Assembly: GCF_900115955.1 (NCBI RefSeq)
Contig: NZ_FOYL01000015.1
Coordinates: 62,001 to 126,000 of the forward strand
Length of the DNA: 64,000 nucleotides
Reading direction: 5' to 3'
DNA from: Lentzea waywayandensis
GTDB lineage: Bacteria; Actinomycetota; Actinomycetes; Mycobacteriales; Pseudonocardiaceae
Below are positions 32,068 to 39,988 of the stretch, one piece after another (the first letter of the stretch is position 1; each line of letters starts with the position of its first letter). The notes under the pieces were generated by a model. That model did not search any database. It saw nothing but the letters and a program-made list of their open reading frames with translations, and was not told the origin of the DNA. Position numbers and translations under genes: made by a program.

Positions 32068-33183
32068 CTACGGTGACAGGTCGGCCAGCAGAAGTCCGCT
32101 CCGCGGCTTGGGGGTGAAATAGGTGCTCTTGCGCGGCATCTTGGTGCCCGCCAGCACCTCCCGCAGCGGCACGGGCGCGATCAGCAGCACCGCCTCGGCC
32201 TCCACGGACGGATCCACGACGGCCCGCACGCACGGACTCTCCGGGTCGAGCCCGAGCGCCTCGCCCAGCAGCACCGACTCGACGACGGCGTGGTCGATCC
32301 CTTGCCCCGCAGGCAGTTCGACCCGCAGCACCGCGTCCGCGCACCGCACCACGACGACGCCCGGTTCCGGATCGACGACGTACGGCAACGACGACACCGT
32401 CAGCCCGACGCGCTCCCACGCCGTCACGAGATCGGACGAGCTGAACCCGGTGCCGACGATCGCGCGGTGGATCGGCCCGACCCGCAGCCCCGGCCCGGAC
32501 GTGACGAGCGCCAGCAACCCGGCGAGCCCCGCCTCCCGCGCCGCCGCGACCCGGTGGTTGCCGTCCGCGACGAGCAACGGATGCGCGCCCGCCGCCTCGA
32601 GGAACCTCTCCTGCGACTCCCCCGGCCCGACCAGCCACACCCAGTGCCGCCGTCCGCCCGAGTCCACAAGAGACACGGCCGGCTCCCCTGTCATGCCGAG
32701 CACCAGGTCCGTCAGCGCGTCGTGCGGGGTGACCGGGACGAGCATCGCCGCGCTCGTCGCGATGCCCAGCGAGGCCAGCACCTGACCGCGTTCGGCGACG
32801 ACGTCCGGATAGACGTCCTCGGTGTGCGCGATCCCGTCCGGGTCGACCAGGCACAGCAGACCGCACGCCGTCCCGTCCGGCCCGTCCACCCGATACGGCG
32901 CGACGACGTCGGTGACCTCGGTGTACGCCCGCCGGATCAGCGCCGCGAGCTCGGCGCGGGCGTGCGGCAGCGCGTCGAGCAGCCCGGTGCCCGCGGCCAG
33001 GGCGGCCGGCGTGCGATGGGGGTGCTGGACGGCCAGCAACGTGCCGTGCGGGGCTCTCGCGAGCGCCCCGATCACCTGGCCGGGCTCGGCGAACTCGTCG
33101 ACGTCGGGGCCGGGCACGCGCTCACGCACCACCCAGCCGCGACGCACGGGGCGTACTCGCAGCGTCATCACCTCCTGGGACAT
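32068..33183 (-). CDS. DUF1015 (SerK-like) family protein
   Basis: A 371-aa protein with DUF1015 blocks: RERVPGPDVDEFAEPGQVIG, PYRVDGPDGTACGLLCLVDP, the characteristic LLVADGNHRVAAAREAGLAG and a closing MPRKSTYFTPKPRSGLLL. Archaeal relatives are ADP-dependent serine kinases; bacterial members are mostly uncharacterised, so serine phosphorylation is only a family-based guess. The ATG at 33183 is taken; an ATG at 33168 (MTLRVRP) has AGGAGG almost touching it. The divergent KhtT-like gene starts within 20 bp, so the promoters overlap and one or both transcripts may be leaderless. Confidence 0.82.
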   Translation of the reverse strand: MSQEVMTLRVRPVRRGWVVRERVPGPDVDEFAEPGQVIGALARAPHGTLLAVQHPHRTPAALAAGTGLLDALPHARAELAALIRRAYTEVTDVVAPYRVDGPDGTACGLLCLVDPDGIAHTEDVYPDVVAERGQVLASLGIATSAAMLVPVTPHDALTDLVLGMTGEPAVSLVDSGGRRHWVWLVGPGESQERFLEAAGAHPLLVADGNHRVAAAREAGLAGLLALVTSGPGLRVGPIHRAIVGTGFSSSDLVTAWERVGLTVSSLPYVVDPEPGVVVVRCADAVLRVELPAGQGIDHAVVESVLLGEALGLDPESPCVRAVVDPSVEAEAVLLIAPVPLREVLAGTKMPRKSTYFTPKPRSGLLLADLSP

Positions 33184-33201
33184 CCACGTATCATGATCTG
33201 T

Positions 33202-33675
33202 GTGAACGTAGAGATCACGCCCCTGCCGGGCATCGGGACGCGCCAGGACTTCATGATCCGCGCCGGACGCCGCGTCGGCGTGATCACCTACCGGGACGGC
33301 CGGTTCGAGCTCATCCTGTCCAAAGCGACGGACCCCGACTCCTGCGCCGCCTCGATACCCCTCTCGCCGGAAGAGGCGAACACGCTCGCGGGCCTGCTCG
33401 GCGCGCCGCAACTCGTCGCCCACCTGCGCGAGGAGCACCGCGACATCACGGGCATCACGACCCGTCAGCTGCCGGTGACCGCCTTCGCGAGCCACTCGCT
33501 CGGCGAGACCGCTCTGCGCACGAGGACCGGTGCGTCCATCGTGGCCGTCGTGCGCTCGGGCAACGCGCATCCGTCGCCCGGCCCCGACTTCCTCTTCGAG
33601 AACGGTGACCTCGCGGTCGTCGTCGGCACCGCGGAGGGCCTCGACGCCGCCGCTGAGATCCTCCACGGCGGTTAA
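33202..33675 (+). CDS. Cation:proton antiporter regulatory subunit (KhtT/TrkA-C-like)
   Basis: A 157-aa protein: VEITPLPGIGTRQDFMIRAG at the start, a short middle region, and a C-terminal RCK_C/TrkA-C domain (HPSPGPDFLFENGDLAVVVG). Such subunits bind nucleotides or cations and gate the CPA2 exchanger encoded next to them. GTG 33202 matches the family start; ATG 33193 adds three residues. The antiporter gene starts five bases after this stop. There is no visible Shine-Dalgarno, consistent with a leaderless mRNA from the 18-bp divergent spacer. Confidence 0.85.
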   Translation: MNVEITPLPGIGTRQDFMIRAGRRVGVITYRDGRFELILSKATDPDSCAASIPLSPEEANTLAGLLGAPQLVAHLREEHRDITGITTRQLPVTAFASHSLGETALRTRTGASIVAVVRSGNAHPSPGPDFLFENGDLAVVVGTAEGLDAAAEILHGG

Positions 33676-33680
33676 GCACA

Positions 33681-34853
33681 GTGCACGAGACAACAATGGC
33701 CATGATCCAGCTCGGCGCGGTGTTCTTCGGCCTCGGTCTGCTGGGTCGGGTGGCTCGGCGTGCCGGAATCTCCCCGATCCCGCTCTACCTGATCGGCGGG
33801 CTCGCGTTCGGGCACGGCGGCTTCGTCCCGTTACAAGGCATCCAGGAGTTCACGCACATCGCCAGCGAGATCGGCGTCGTGCTGCTGCTCCTGCTGCTCG
33901 GCCTGGAGTACTCGGCGTCCGAGCTCACCACAGGGCTGAAGAAGTCCTGGATGGCCGGCGTGCTCGACCTGGTGCTGAACTCGGCGCCGGGCGCGATCGC
34001 GGCGATCCTGCTCGGCTGGGGCACGGTCGGAGCGCTGGCGATGGCGGGCGTCACGTACATCTCGTCGTCGGGCATCGTCGCGAAGGTGCTCGGCGACCTC
34101 GGCCGTCTCGGCAACCGCGAGACGCCGGTCGTGCTGTCCGTGCTCGTGTTCGAGGACCTGGCGATGGCCGTGTACCTGCCGGTGCTCACCGCCGTGCTGG
34201 CGGGCGTGAGCTTCCTCGGCGGACTCACCTCGGTCGGCATCTCGCTGTTCGCGATCACCGTCGTCCTGGTGGTGGCGTTGAAGTACGGCCGGTTCATCTC
34301 GGCCATTGTGGACAGTCCGGACCACGAGGTGTTCCTGCTCAAGCTGCTCGGCTCGGCACTGCTCGTCGCGGGCATCGCGTCGCAGCTGCAGGTCTCCGCG
34401 GCGGTCGGCGCGTTCCTGCTCGGCATCGCGATCTCCGGGTCGACCGCCGAGAACGCCACCCGCCTGCTGGAGCCACTTCGCGACCTGTTCGCCGCGATGT
34501 TCTTCGTCGTGTTCGGACTGAACACCGACCCGCGCTCGATTCCACCCGTCCTGGGAATCGCGGTGGCGCTGGCCGCCGTCACGACCGCGACGAAGGTGTT
34601 CACGGGCTGGTGGGCGGCGCGCAGGCAGGGCATCGGCAAGATGGGCCGCATGCGTGCGGGCGCGGCGCTGGTGGCGCGCGGCGAGTTCTCCATCGTCATC
34701 GCCGGGCTCGCCGTGGCGTCCGGTCAGGTCTCCGACGAGCTGGCGGCGCTCGCGACCGCATACGTGCTGCTCATGGCCATCCTCGGGCCCATCGCGGCCA
34801 AGTACGTTGAGCCAATCGGTGAATTCTTTCAGCGCAGACGGCAAATGGCCTGA
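33681..34853 (+). CDS. CPA2 family cation:proton antiporter (KhtU/KefB-like)
   Basis: A 390-aa polytopic membrane protein with about 12 hydrophobic segments. Signature stretches are PLYLIGGLAFGHGGF, SEIGVVLLLLLLGLEYSASE, and VTYISSSGIVAKVLGDLGRL followed by LVFEDLAMAVYLP (E-D pair of the ion path). The last helices contain VARGEFSIVIAGLAVASGQV. It exchanges K+ (or Na+/NH4+) for H+. GTG 33681 lies in the operon 5 bp after the regulatory subunit; ATG 33696 is an alternative. It lacks the fused C-terminal RCK domain, which is supplied in trans by the upstream gene. Confidence 0.9.
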   Translation: MHETTMAMIQLGAVFFGLGLLGRVARRAGISPIPLYLIGGLAFGHGGFVPLQGIQEFTHIASEIGVVLLLLLLGLEYSASELTTGLKKSWMAGVLDLVLNSAPGAIAAILLGWGTVGALAMAGVTYISSSGIVAKVLGDLGRLGNRETPVVLSVLVFEDLAMAVYLPVLTAVLAGVSFLGGLTSVGISLFAITVVLVVALKYGRFISAIVDSPDHEVFLLKLLGSALLVAGIASQLQVSAAVGAFLLGIAISGSTAENATRLLEPLRDLFAAMFFVVFGLNTDPRSIPPVLGIAVALAAVTTATKVFTGWWAARRQGIGKMGRMRAGAALVARGEFSIVIAGLAVASGQVSDELAALATAYVLLMAILGPIAAKYVEPIGEFFQRRRQMA

Positions 34854-34916
34854 AACAACTGCGCCGATGTGACGACTCTCTAGTGAGGGCTAGACGGAGA
34901 GTAGGGGCGAATCGTC

Positions 34917-36071
34917 ATGACCGAACCCGCGGAAGTGGAGACCACCGGCAGGTTCCTGGTGCTGTTGCAGGAAGACGCCGTAGAAGAGGGCCTGGCCGAG
35001 CTCGGCGCGATCGCCGGGTTCAACCCGAACACCGGCGCCATCGGCTCGGACACGCTGCAGGTGTTCCCGGAACTCGGCGTCGCCGTGGTGTCCGGCGACC
35101 CGAACCTGCTGGGCGAACTGAACGGTGCCGCGGAGGGTCCCGGCGCGGTGCAGATCGTCGAACCGGAACGCGTCGTGCACGTGTTCGCCGCACCAGTGGA
35201 AGAAGAGCCAGAGGCCGCGGCCGACGAGTCAGTGCTGACCTGGGGGCTTCAGGCGGTCGGCGCGGACGTCAGCACGGCCACCGGCAAGGGCATCAAGATC
35301 GCCGTCCTGGACACCGGCTGGGAGAACAACCACCCGGACTTCGCGGGCCGCACCATCACCACGAAGTCGTTCATCGCCGGCGAGGACGTGCAGGACGGCC
35401 ACGGCCACGGCACGCACTGCATCGGCACGTCCGCGGGCCCGCGCAAGCCCGCCACACTGCCCGGCTACGGCGTCGCGTACGAGGCCGAGATCTTCGCGGG
35501 CAAGGTCCTGTCGAACGCGGGCTCCGGCTCCGACGGCGGCATCCTCGCGGGCATCGACTGGGCGGTCGCGAACGGCTGCGCGATCATCTCGATGTCACTG
35601 GGCGCCGACGTCCCGGCGGGCACGCCGTACTCGCAGATCTACGAGACCGTCGCCCAGCGCGCGATGGCCAAGGGCACGCTGATCATCGCCGCGGCGGGCA
35701 ACGCCTCGACGCGCCCGGCCCGCATCGCGCCGGTCGGCCACCCCGCACGCTGCCCCAGCATCATCGCCGTGGCCGCGATCGACGTGAACCGAGCGATCGC
35801 GTCGTTCTCCTCGGGCTCGGCGGACAGGATCGGCCAGATCGACGTGTGCGCGCCCGGCGTGGACGTCTACTCGTCCTTCAAGCTCCCGGAGAAGTACCGC
35901 CGCCTGCGCGGCACGTCGATGGCGACCCCGCACGTGGCCGGCGTGGCGGTCCTGATCGCGGAGAGGACCGGCGCCCGCGGCTTCGAACTGTGGGCCCGCC
36001 TGGCCGGCACCGCCCTGCGCCTGCCGCTGGCGTCCACCGACATCGGCACCGGACTCGTCCAGGCGCCATGA
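34917..36071 (+). CDS. S8 family serine peptidase (subtilase) with I9-like propeptide
   Basis: A 384-aa protein. An N-terminal inhibitor_I9-like part (about 10-90: GRFLVLLQEDAVEEGLAELG, ELGVAVVSGDPNLL) has no evident signal peptide. The catalytic triad is clear: Asp in IAVLDTGWENNHPDF (about 132), His in DGHGHGTHCIGT (about 164), Ser in RGTSMATPHVAGVA (about 333), with oxyanion Asn in AAAGNAS. Without a signal sequence it may act intracellularly or leave by another route. ATG 34917 follows AGTAGGGG. Its stop overlaps a small gene start (ATGA). Confidence 0.92.
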   Translation: MTEPAEVETTGRFLVLLQEDAVEEGLAELGAIAGFNPNTGAIGSDTLQVFPELGVAVVSGDPNLLGELNGAAEGPGAVQIVEPERVVHVFAAPVEEEPEAAADESVLTWGLQAVGADVSTATGKGIKIAVLDTGWENNHPDFAGRTITTKSFIAGEDVQDGHGHGTHCIGTSAGPRKPATLPGYGVAYEAEIFAGKVLSNAGSGSDGGILAGIDWAVANGCAIISMSLGADVPAGTPYSQIYETVAQRAMAKGTLIIAAAGNASTRPARIAPVGHPARCPSIIAVAAIDVNRAIASFSSGSADRIGQIDVCAPGVDVYSSFKLPEKYRRLRGTSMATPHVAGVAVLIAERTGARGFELWARLAGTALRLPLASTDIGTGLVQAP

Positions 36072-36289
36072 CCGCTTCGGTGGACCAGGTGATGGTCTCC
36101 GTGACGGACGGCAGCCTCCCGCAGGTCCTCGACGACCTGCGGGAGGCGGGCCTGGTGGTCGACACGGTCCTGGAAGCGCTGGGCGTGGTCACCGGCACCG
36201 CCGAGGTCAGAGCCATCCCGGCACTGCAGGCGGTACCCGGAGTCATCGACGTAGAACGACAGTGGCGCGTGCAGCTCCCGCCGTACTGA
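36068..36289 (+). CDS. Small I9-like protein, probable partner of the subtilase
   Basis: A 73-aa protein: DQVMVSVTDGSLPQVLDDLR, VVDTVLEALGVVTG, and the typical ending LQAVPGVIDVERQ. The beta-alpha-beta pattern with VPGV-VE resembles peptidase-inhibitor I9 propeptides. The ATG overlaps the peptidase stop by the ATGA arrangement, so it is made in tight coupling with the enzyme. The inferred role is a separate foldase, inhibitor or immunity protein for the protease. It lies within a longer meaningless frame and is easy to miss. Confidence 0.65.
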   Translation: MTASVDQVMVSVTDGSLPQVLDDLREAGLVVDTVLEALGVVTGTAEVRAIPALQAVPGVIDVERQWRVQLPPY

Positions 36290-36382
36290 CTAGTCTCTGT
36301 GCTGACCCCATCGACGGCTGATCGAACAAGTGTTCTATGCTGTGTGCGGGGTCACGTCGTTGCGGAGAGAGGAAACCTGATC

Positions 36383-36847
36383 GTGTCGGACACGCTCACC
36401 GAGGTGCAGGCAGTCGAGGAGACCGTCGTGGAGGAGACTCCGGCGTCGGCCCCAGTGGCCGAGAAGGCCGAGGCGCCGAAGCCGGTTGAGGCGCCGAAGG
36501 CCGAGGCTCCCAAGGTCGAGGCGGCTTCCAAGGCGGAGAAGCCGAAGGCAGGCCGCCCGAAGAGCACGGCGAAGAAGACCCGCACCGTGGAGCTCACGCT
36601 CACGGTGACCGGTACCGCCGAGGGCGAATGGCAGGCCGACCTGGTCCACGGCACGCAGCGCGTCGTGTCGGGCCTGGTCATCCCGGCCATCGCCGTCGCC
36701 AAGGCGGCCAAGGAACTGCACGTGGACATCGCGGAGGGCATCGAGTCGGTGCTCGAGGCGGCACGCGACCAGCACCGCACCCGCATGGAGGAGCTGGAGG
36801 CTGAGCTGGCCAGGGTGAAGGCCCAGCTGGCCGAGCTCTCCGAGTAG
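36383..36847 (+). CDS. DUF6319-like Ala/Lys/Pro-rich protein with C-terminal coiled coil
   Basis: A 154-aa protein. Residues about 1-65 are a low-complexity Ala/Glu/Lys/Pro region ending in an HMG-hook-like KAGRPKSTAKKTR. Residues about 68-110 form a beta/alpha block (VELTLTVTGTAEGEWQADLV), and the C terminus is a coiled coil (RMEELEAELARVKAQLAELS). Similar proteins are common in actinobacteria and may bind DNA through the basic tail; the function is unknown. GTG 36383 is preceded by GAGAGGA; upstream in-frame codons look non-coding. A strong terminator follows. Confidence 0.7.
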   Translation: MSDTLTEVQAVEETVVEETPASAPVAEKAEAPKPVEAPKAEAPKVEAASKAEKPKAGRPKSTAKKTRTVELTLTVTGTAEGEWQADLVHGTQRVVSGLVIPAIAVAKAAKELHVDIAEGIESVLEAARDQHRTRMEELEAELARVKAQLAELSE

Positions 36848-36872
36848 GACCAGAAGCTCCAGCAAGACGCAG

Positions 36873-36903
36873 AAGGGCGGCCCGCACAACGCGGGCCGCC
36901 CTT
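36873..36903 (+). terminator. Strong intrinsic terminator
   Basis: A 13-bp perfect stem (AAGGGCGGCCCGC with GCGGGCCGCCCTT) encloses a 5-base loop and runs into TTTC, 26 bases after the upstream stop codon. Confidence 0.85.
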
Positions 36904-37012
36904 TCGCATGCAGACACTGTTAATCGCAGGATTACTGGTTCGAGCCAAGGCACCACCAGCGCACCACCCCGCCCGCGAAGCCGAAGGCGAGCCGTCCTTA
37001 CCAGGCGGGCCG

Positions 37013-37156
37013 GGCGGTGGGGTCCCGTCACGAGTCGCGCCACAGCTCTTGCTGCATCAGGTCAGGGGTGTCAACTCGACACGCTTTTCGTCGAGTTGAC
37101 ACCCCTGACCTGATGTGGCCCGCTCTTGGCTCGGCTCGTGACGGGACCCCACCGCC
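37013..37156. repeat. 144-bp nested palindrome in a gene-free stretch
   Basis: Outer arms GGCGGTGGGGTCCCGTCACGAG (first 20 shown by positions 37013-37032) and 37135-37156 are exact 22-bp complements. Inner arms 37055-37080 and 37090-37115 are exact 26-bp complements around a 9-base loop, ACGCTTTTC. The segments between (37035-37054 and 37116-37134) match only partly. The whole can fold into one long hairpin on either strand. Together with the flanks it fills the gap 36904-37320, which holds no gene. It could be a bidirectional terminator between converging transcripts, a REP/MITE-like element, or a cruciform. Confidence 0.75.
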
Positions 37157-37250
37157 AACGCACCCCTCAAAGCAACCGGCGGCCGCCCAAAGCAACAGGC
37201 GTGCTATCAACCCGCAGGCGGCGCTACCCCCCGATCAGATTGCCGGGGGT

Positions 37251-37269
37251 CTGGGGGCAGAGCCCCCAG
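37251..37269. repeat. Short GC hairpin CTGGGGGC-AGA-GCCCCCAG
   Basis: A perfect 8-bp stem with a 3-base loop within CCGGGGGTCTGGGGGCAGAG. It is a very common intergenic motif in high-GC actinobacteria and probably a terminator-type structure for the convergent oxidoreductase gene. Confidence 0.5.
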
Positions 37270-37320
37270 GGGGAAGCACGCAACCGCAGGCCCGCCAACG
37301 CAAGCCGGGGACGCTACGAA

Positions 37321-38292
37321 CTAGCGAGACGGGTCCAGCAACAACTTTCCAGCAGTCCGACGAGACCGAAGGTCCTCGTGCGCCTGCCGAACCTCCCCCA
37401 TCCCATACTCCCCACCGGGAACAGCCCGGACCTTCCCATCCACAACAAGCTGGAACAGCTCAGCCATAGCCCGATGAGCAAGGGTCCCGAACTCAGAATC
37501 CCGAACCCTCAACGCGTGCGGCAACCACATACCCGCAACGGTCGTGGAGTGCACCAGCAACGCCCCGAGGTCAACCGGCTTCGGCCTTTCCCGCGAGGCC
37601 ATGCCATAAAACGCAAGCCGCCCAAAAGGACCCAACGCCACAACCGACTGATCAGTGACCGCTCCCCCAGTCATGTCGAGCACAACATCAACCCGCCGCC
37701 CACCGTTGGCCTCGATCAACGCCGCGGTCATGTCCTCGGAACGCGAGTCGATCGCGACATCAGCCCCAAGATCCAACGCCAGCTTCCGCTTGTCATCAGA
37801 GGAAGCGGTAGCGATGACCCGCCCAGCCCCCCACAACTTGGCCAGCTGAACGGCGATCGTCCCCACACCACCAGCAGCGGCATGCACGACCACCGACTCA
37901 CCGGCCTCCATGTGAGTCGACTTCCGCAACAGCAACCAGGCCGTAGCCCCCTGAACGATCAACGACAACGCAGTCAGATCGTCCACACCATCAGGAACGT
38001 CGAAGGTGGTGAGAGCAGGCGCGACAGCCTTCTCCGCATACCCACCGGAGTTCTTGGTCAACGCGACAACCCGGCGTCCATCCGCAGTCGTCCCCACAAC
38101 CTCGCCGCCAGGAACCAGCGGCAGCGACATCTTCGCCAGGTACGAGTTCTCCGCCTGGTGCGTGTCGGCGTAGTTCAGGCCGGCACGCGAGACGTTGATC
38201 AGCACCTCGCCCTCGCCCGCAATCGGGTCGGGCAGCTCCACCTGCTGGAGCACCTCGGGCCCGCCGAACTCGGTGATCTGAATGGCACGCAC
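37321..38292 (-). CDS. Zinc-free quinone-oxidoreductase-type MDR alcohol dehydrogenase
   Basis: A 323-aa medium-chain reductase: MRAIQITEFGGPEVLQQVEL, NVSRAGLNYADTHQAENSYL, Rossmann motif VHAAAGGVGTIAVQLAKLWG, and a C-terminal HEDLRSRRTAGKLLL. The structural-zinc cysteines are absent, as in NADPH:quinone reductases and enoyl reductases. It probably reduces an electrophilic enone or quinone with NADPH. GTG 38292 overlaps the region just behind the SDR stop (38294), so both are co-transcribed; the open frame upstream of this GTG is not coding. Confidence 0.88.
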   Translation of the reverse strand: MRAIQITEFGGPEVLQQVELPDPIAGEGEVLINVSRAGLNYADTHQAENSYLAKMSLPLVPGGEVVGTTADGRRVVALTKNSGGYAEKAVAPALTTFDVPDGVDDLTALSLIVQGATAWLLLRKSTHMEAGESVVVHAAAGGVGTIAVQLAKLWGAGRVIATASSDDKRKLALDLGADVAIDSRSEDMTAALIEANGGRRVDVVLDMTGGAVTDQSVVALGPFGRLAFYGMASRERPKPVDLGALLVHSTTVAGMWLPHALRVRDSEFGTLAHRAMAELFQLVVDGKVRAVPGGEYGMGEVRQAHEDLRSRRTAGKLLLDPSR

Positions 38293-38293
38293 G

Positions 38294-39094
38294 TCAGTTC
38301 TCCTTGAGCGCGATCGAAACGGGGTCCAGGGAGGCGGCACCGACGCGCGAGCCGTCAGCGGCACGAGGCCCGGGCGGGTTGCGGAAGCCGAACGGCTCCG
38401 ACGAACGACCTGCCTGGACAAACCACGCCTCGCCGGTCCCCGAACCCTCCACAATGGACATGAACGTGTCCACCACGGCCGACACGGGCAGGATCGGCAT
38501 GCCGATCTCGTCCAGGGTCGAGCGCAGCGGGACGATGATGTTGGTGTCGGCGAACGCGGGGCACAGCGCGTTCACGCGCACGTCGGGATAGGCGCCGCCA
38601 AGAGAGCGCACGAGACCGACGACGGCGGCCTTGTTCGCGCCGTAGACGGGGTCGCCCGGCATCGGCATGAGGCCGGCCATCGACGCCGTGGCGATGATCT
38701 GGCCGCCGCGCTTGCGGACCTCGGGCAACGCGTAGTGCGCGCCGTAAACGACACCGTCGAGGTTGATGGCCATCGCGCGCCGATACACCTCGACGTCGAA
38801 GTCATCGCCCAGCGAGCATCCGGTGCCGATGCCGGCGTTCAGGAACGCGATGTCCAGCCCGCCGAACTCGCGCACGGCGAGAGCGACAGCCTCGGCGGAG
38901 TCCGAAGGCACCGTCACGTCGCAACGCACGAACACGCCGCCGATCTCATCGGCGACGGCTTTGCCCTGGTCGACGTCCACATCGGCGACGACAACGCGCA
39001 CGCCGAGTGACGCCAGACGCCGGGCGGACGCGGCGCCGATGCCGTTGGATCCGCCGGTGATGAGCGCGACCTTGCCGGTGAGTTCCACTGGCAC
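38294..39094 (-). CDS. SDR family oxidoreductase
   Basis: A 266-aa classical short-chain dehydrogenase: GKVALITGGSNGIGAASARR (TGxxxGIG), NAGIG, catalytic Ser in ATASMAG and the YGANK motif (Tyr-x-x-x-Lys), with substrate-pocket end GEAWFVQAGRSSEPFGF. It uses NAD(P) and probably oxidises a hydroxyacyl or alcohol intermediate. GTG 39094 with GGAGG upstream; a second GTG at 39088 has better SD spacing and is equally plausible. It is divergent from the FabG-MaoC operon, with two operator-like repeats in the gap. Confidence 0.88.
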   Translation of the reverse strand: MPVELTGKVALITGGSNGIGAASARRLASLGVRVVVADVDVDQGKAVADEIGGVFVRCDVTVPSDSAEAVALAVREFGGLDIAFLNAGIGTGCSLGDDFDVEVYRRAMAINLDGVVYGAHYALPEVRKRGGQIIATASMAGLMPMPGDPVYGANKAAVVGLVRSLGGAYPDVRVNALCPAFADTNIIVPLRSTLDEIGMPILPVSAVVDTFMSIVEGSGTGEAWFVQAGRSSEPFGFRNPPGPRAADGSRVGAASLDPVSIALKEN

Positions 39095-39114
39095 CTGCCT
39101 CCTCGAATTGCCAC

Positions 39115-39132
39115 ATTCCGACCAGTCGGTAT
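39115..39132. promoter_or_regulatory. TetR-type operator candidate ATTCCGACCAGTCGGTAT
   Basis: The inverted repeat CCGAC-CA-GTCGG lies in the 130-bp spacer between divergent SDR and FabG genes. Its A/T-flanked CCGAC half-sites resemble operators of TetR regulators of acyl-CoA metabolism. It differs from the CTAAGCG-type site 50 bp further on, so two regulators may act here. Confidence 0.4.
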
Positions 39133-39179
39133 GGTCGTCCGCACAGGCCTGGACGTCAAGCGGACTGATAGGTACGTTA

Positions 39180-39195
39180 CTAAGCGCTTGCTTAG
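39180..39195. promoter_or_regulatory. CTAAGCG-type 16-bp operator in front of fabG-maoC
   Basis: CTAAGCGCTTGCTTAG, an imperfect inverted repeat (CTAAGC/GCTTAG). Copies with the same half-sites occur at 50374-50389, 50392-50407 and 52358-52373, always before acyl-CoA genes. It sits 30 bp before the FabG start, over the probable promoter. Confidence 0.7.
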
Positions 39196-39224
39196 CTCAC
39201 CATCCCCTCACCGAAGGAGGACCC

Positions 39225-39977
39225 GTGGCCGACAGGGTTGCGATCGTCACCGGCGCGGCTCGTGGCATCGGTGCCGCGGTCGCGCAGCGTCTCGCCGCGG
39301 ACGGCCTGGCCGTCGCGTTGCTCGACCTCGACGAGCAGGGCGTGCTGGACGGCGCCGACAAGATCGTCGCGAGCGGTGGCCGCGCCATCGGCCTCAAGGT
39401 CGACGTCGCCGACGAGGAGCAGGTCAACGCCGCCGTCGCGAAGGTCGCCGAGGAGCTCGGCGCGCCGACCGTGCTGATCAACAACGCCGGCGTGCTGCGC
39501 GACAACCTGCTGTTCAAGATGACGTCAGCGGACTGGGACACGGTCATGAACGTGCACCTGCGCGGCGCGTTCCTGATGAGCAAGGCCGTGCAGGCGTTCC
39601 AGACGAAGGAAGGCTTCGGCCGCGTCGTCAACCTGAGCTCCACGTCCGCTCTCGGCAACCGCGGCCAGGCCAACTACTCCGCGGCCAAGGCCGGTCTGCA
39701 GGGCTTCACCAAGACCCTCGCGATCGAGCTCGGCAAGTTCGGCGTCACGGTCAACGCGATCGCGCCCGGTTTCATCGCCACCGAGATGACCAAGGCGACG
39801 GCCGAGCGCATGAAGATCCCGTTCGAGGACTTCCTCACCGGTGCGGCGCAGGCGATCCCGGTCGCGCGCGTCGGCCAGCCCGAGGACATCGCGCACACCG
39901 CGTCGTTCCTCGTGAGCGAGGGTGCCGGGTTCGTGTCCGGCCAGGTCATCTACGTCGCCGGCGGACCGAAGGACTGA
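39225..39977 (+). CDS. FabG-type 3-oxoacyl reductase (SDR)
   Basis: A 250-aa SDR: RVAIVTGAARGIGAAVAQRL, LINNAGVLRDNLLFKM, catalytic Ser in VNLSSTSALGNRGQANYSAA (Tyr-x-x-x-Lys follows as YSAAK) and the terminal SGQVIYVAGGPKD. It most likely oxidises or reduces the 3-hydroxyacyl-CoA/3-oxoacyl-CoA pair. GTG 39225 has a near-ideal AAGGAGG; the frame upstream of it is antisense to the other SDR. It forms an operon with the MaoC-like hydratase 11 bp downstream. Confidence 0.9.
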   Translation: MADRVAIVTGAARGIGAAVAQRLAADGLAVALLDLDEQGVLDGADKIVASGGRAIGLKVDVADEEQVNAAVAKVAEELGAPTVLINNAGVLRDNLLFKMTSADWDTVMNVHLRGAFLMSKAVQAFQTKEGFGRVVNLSSTSALGNRGQANYSAAKAGLQGFTKTLAIELGKFGVTVNAIAPGFIATEMTKATAERMKIPFEDFLTGAAQAIPVARVGQPEDIAHTASFLVSEGAGFVSGQVIYVAGGPKD

Positions 39978-39988
39978 GGACTCCCACC

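Noticed and set aside
36916..36950. GGTTCGAGCC resembling a tRNA T-loop
   Set aside because: No supporting stems or other arms; judged chance.
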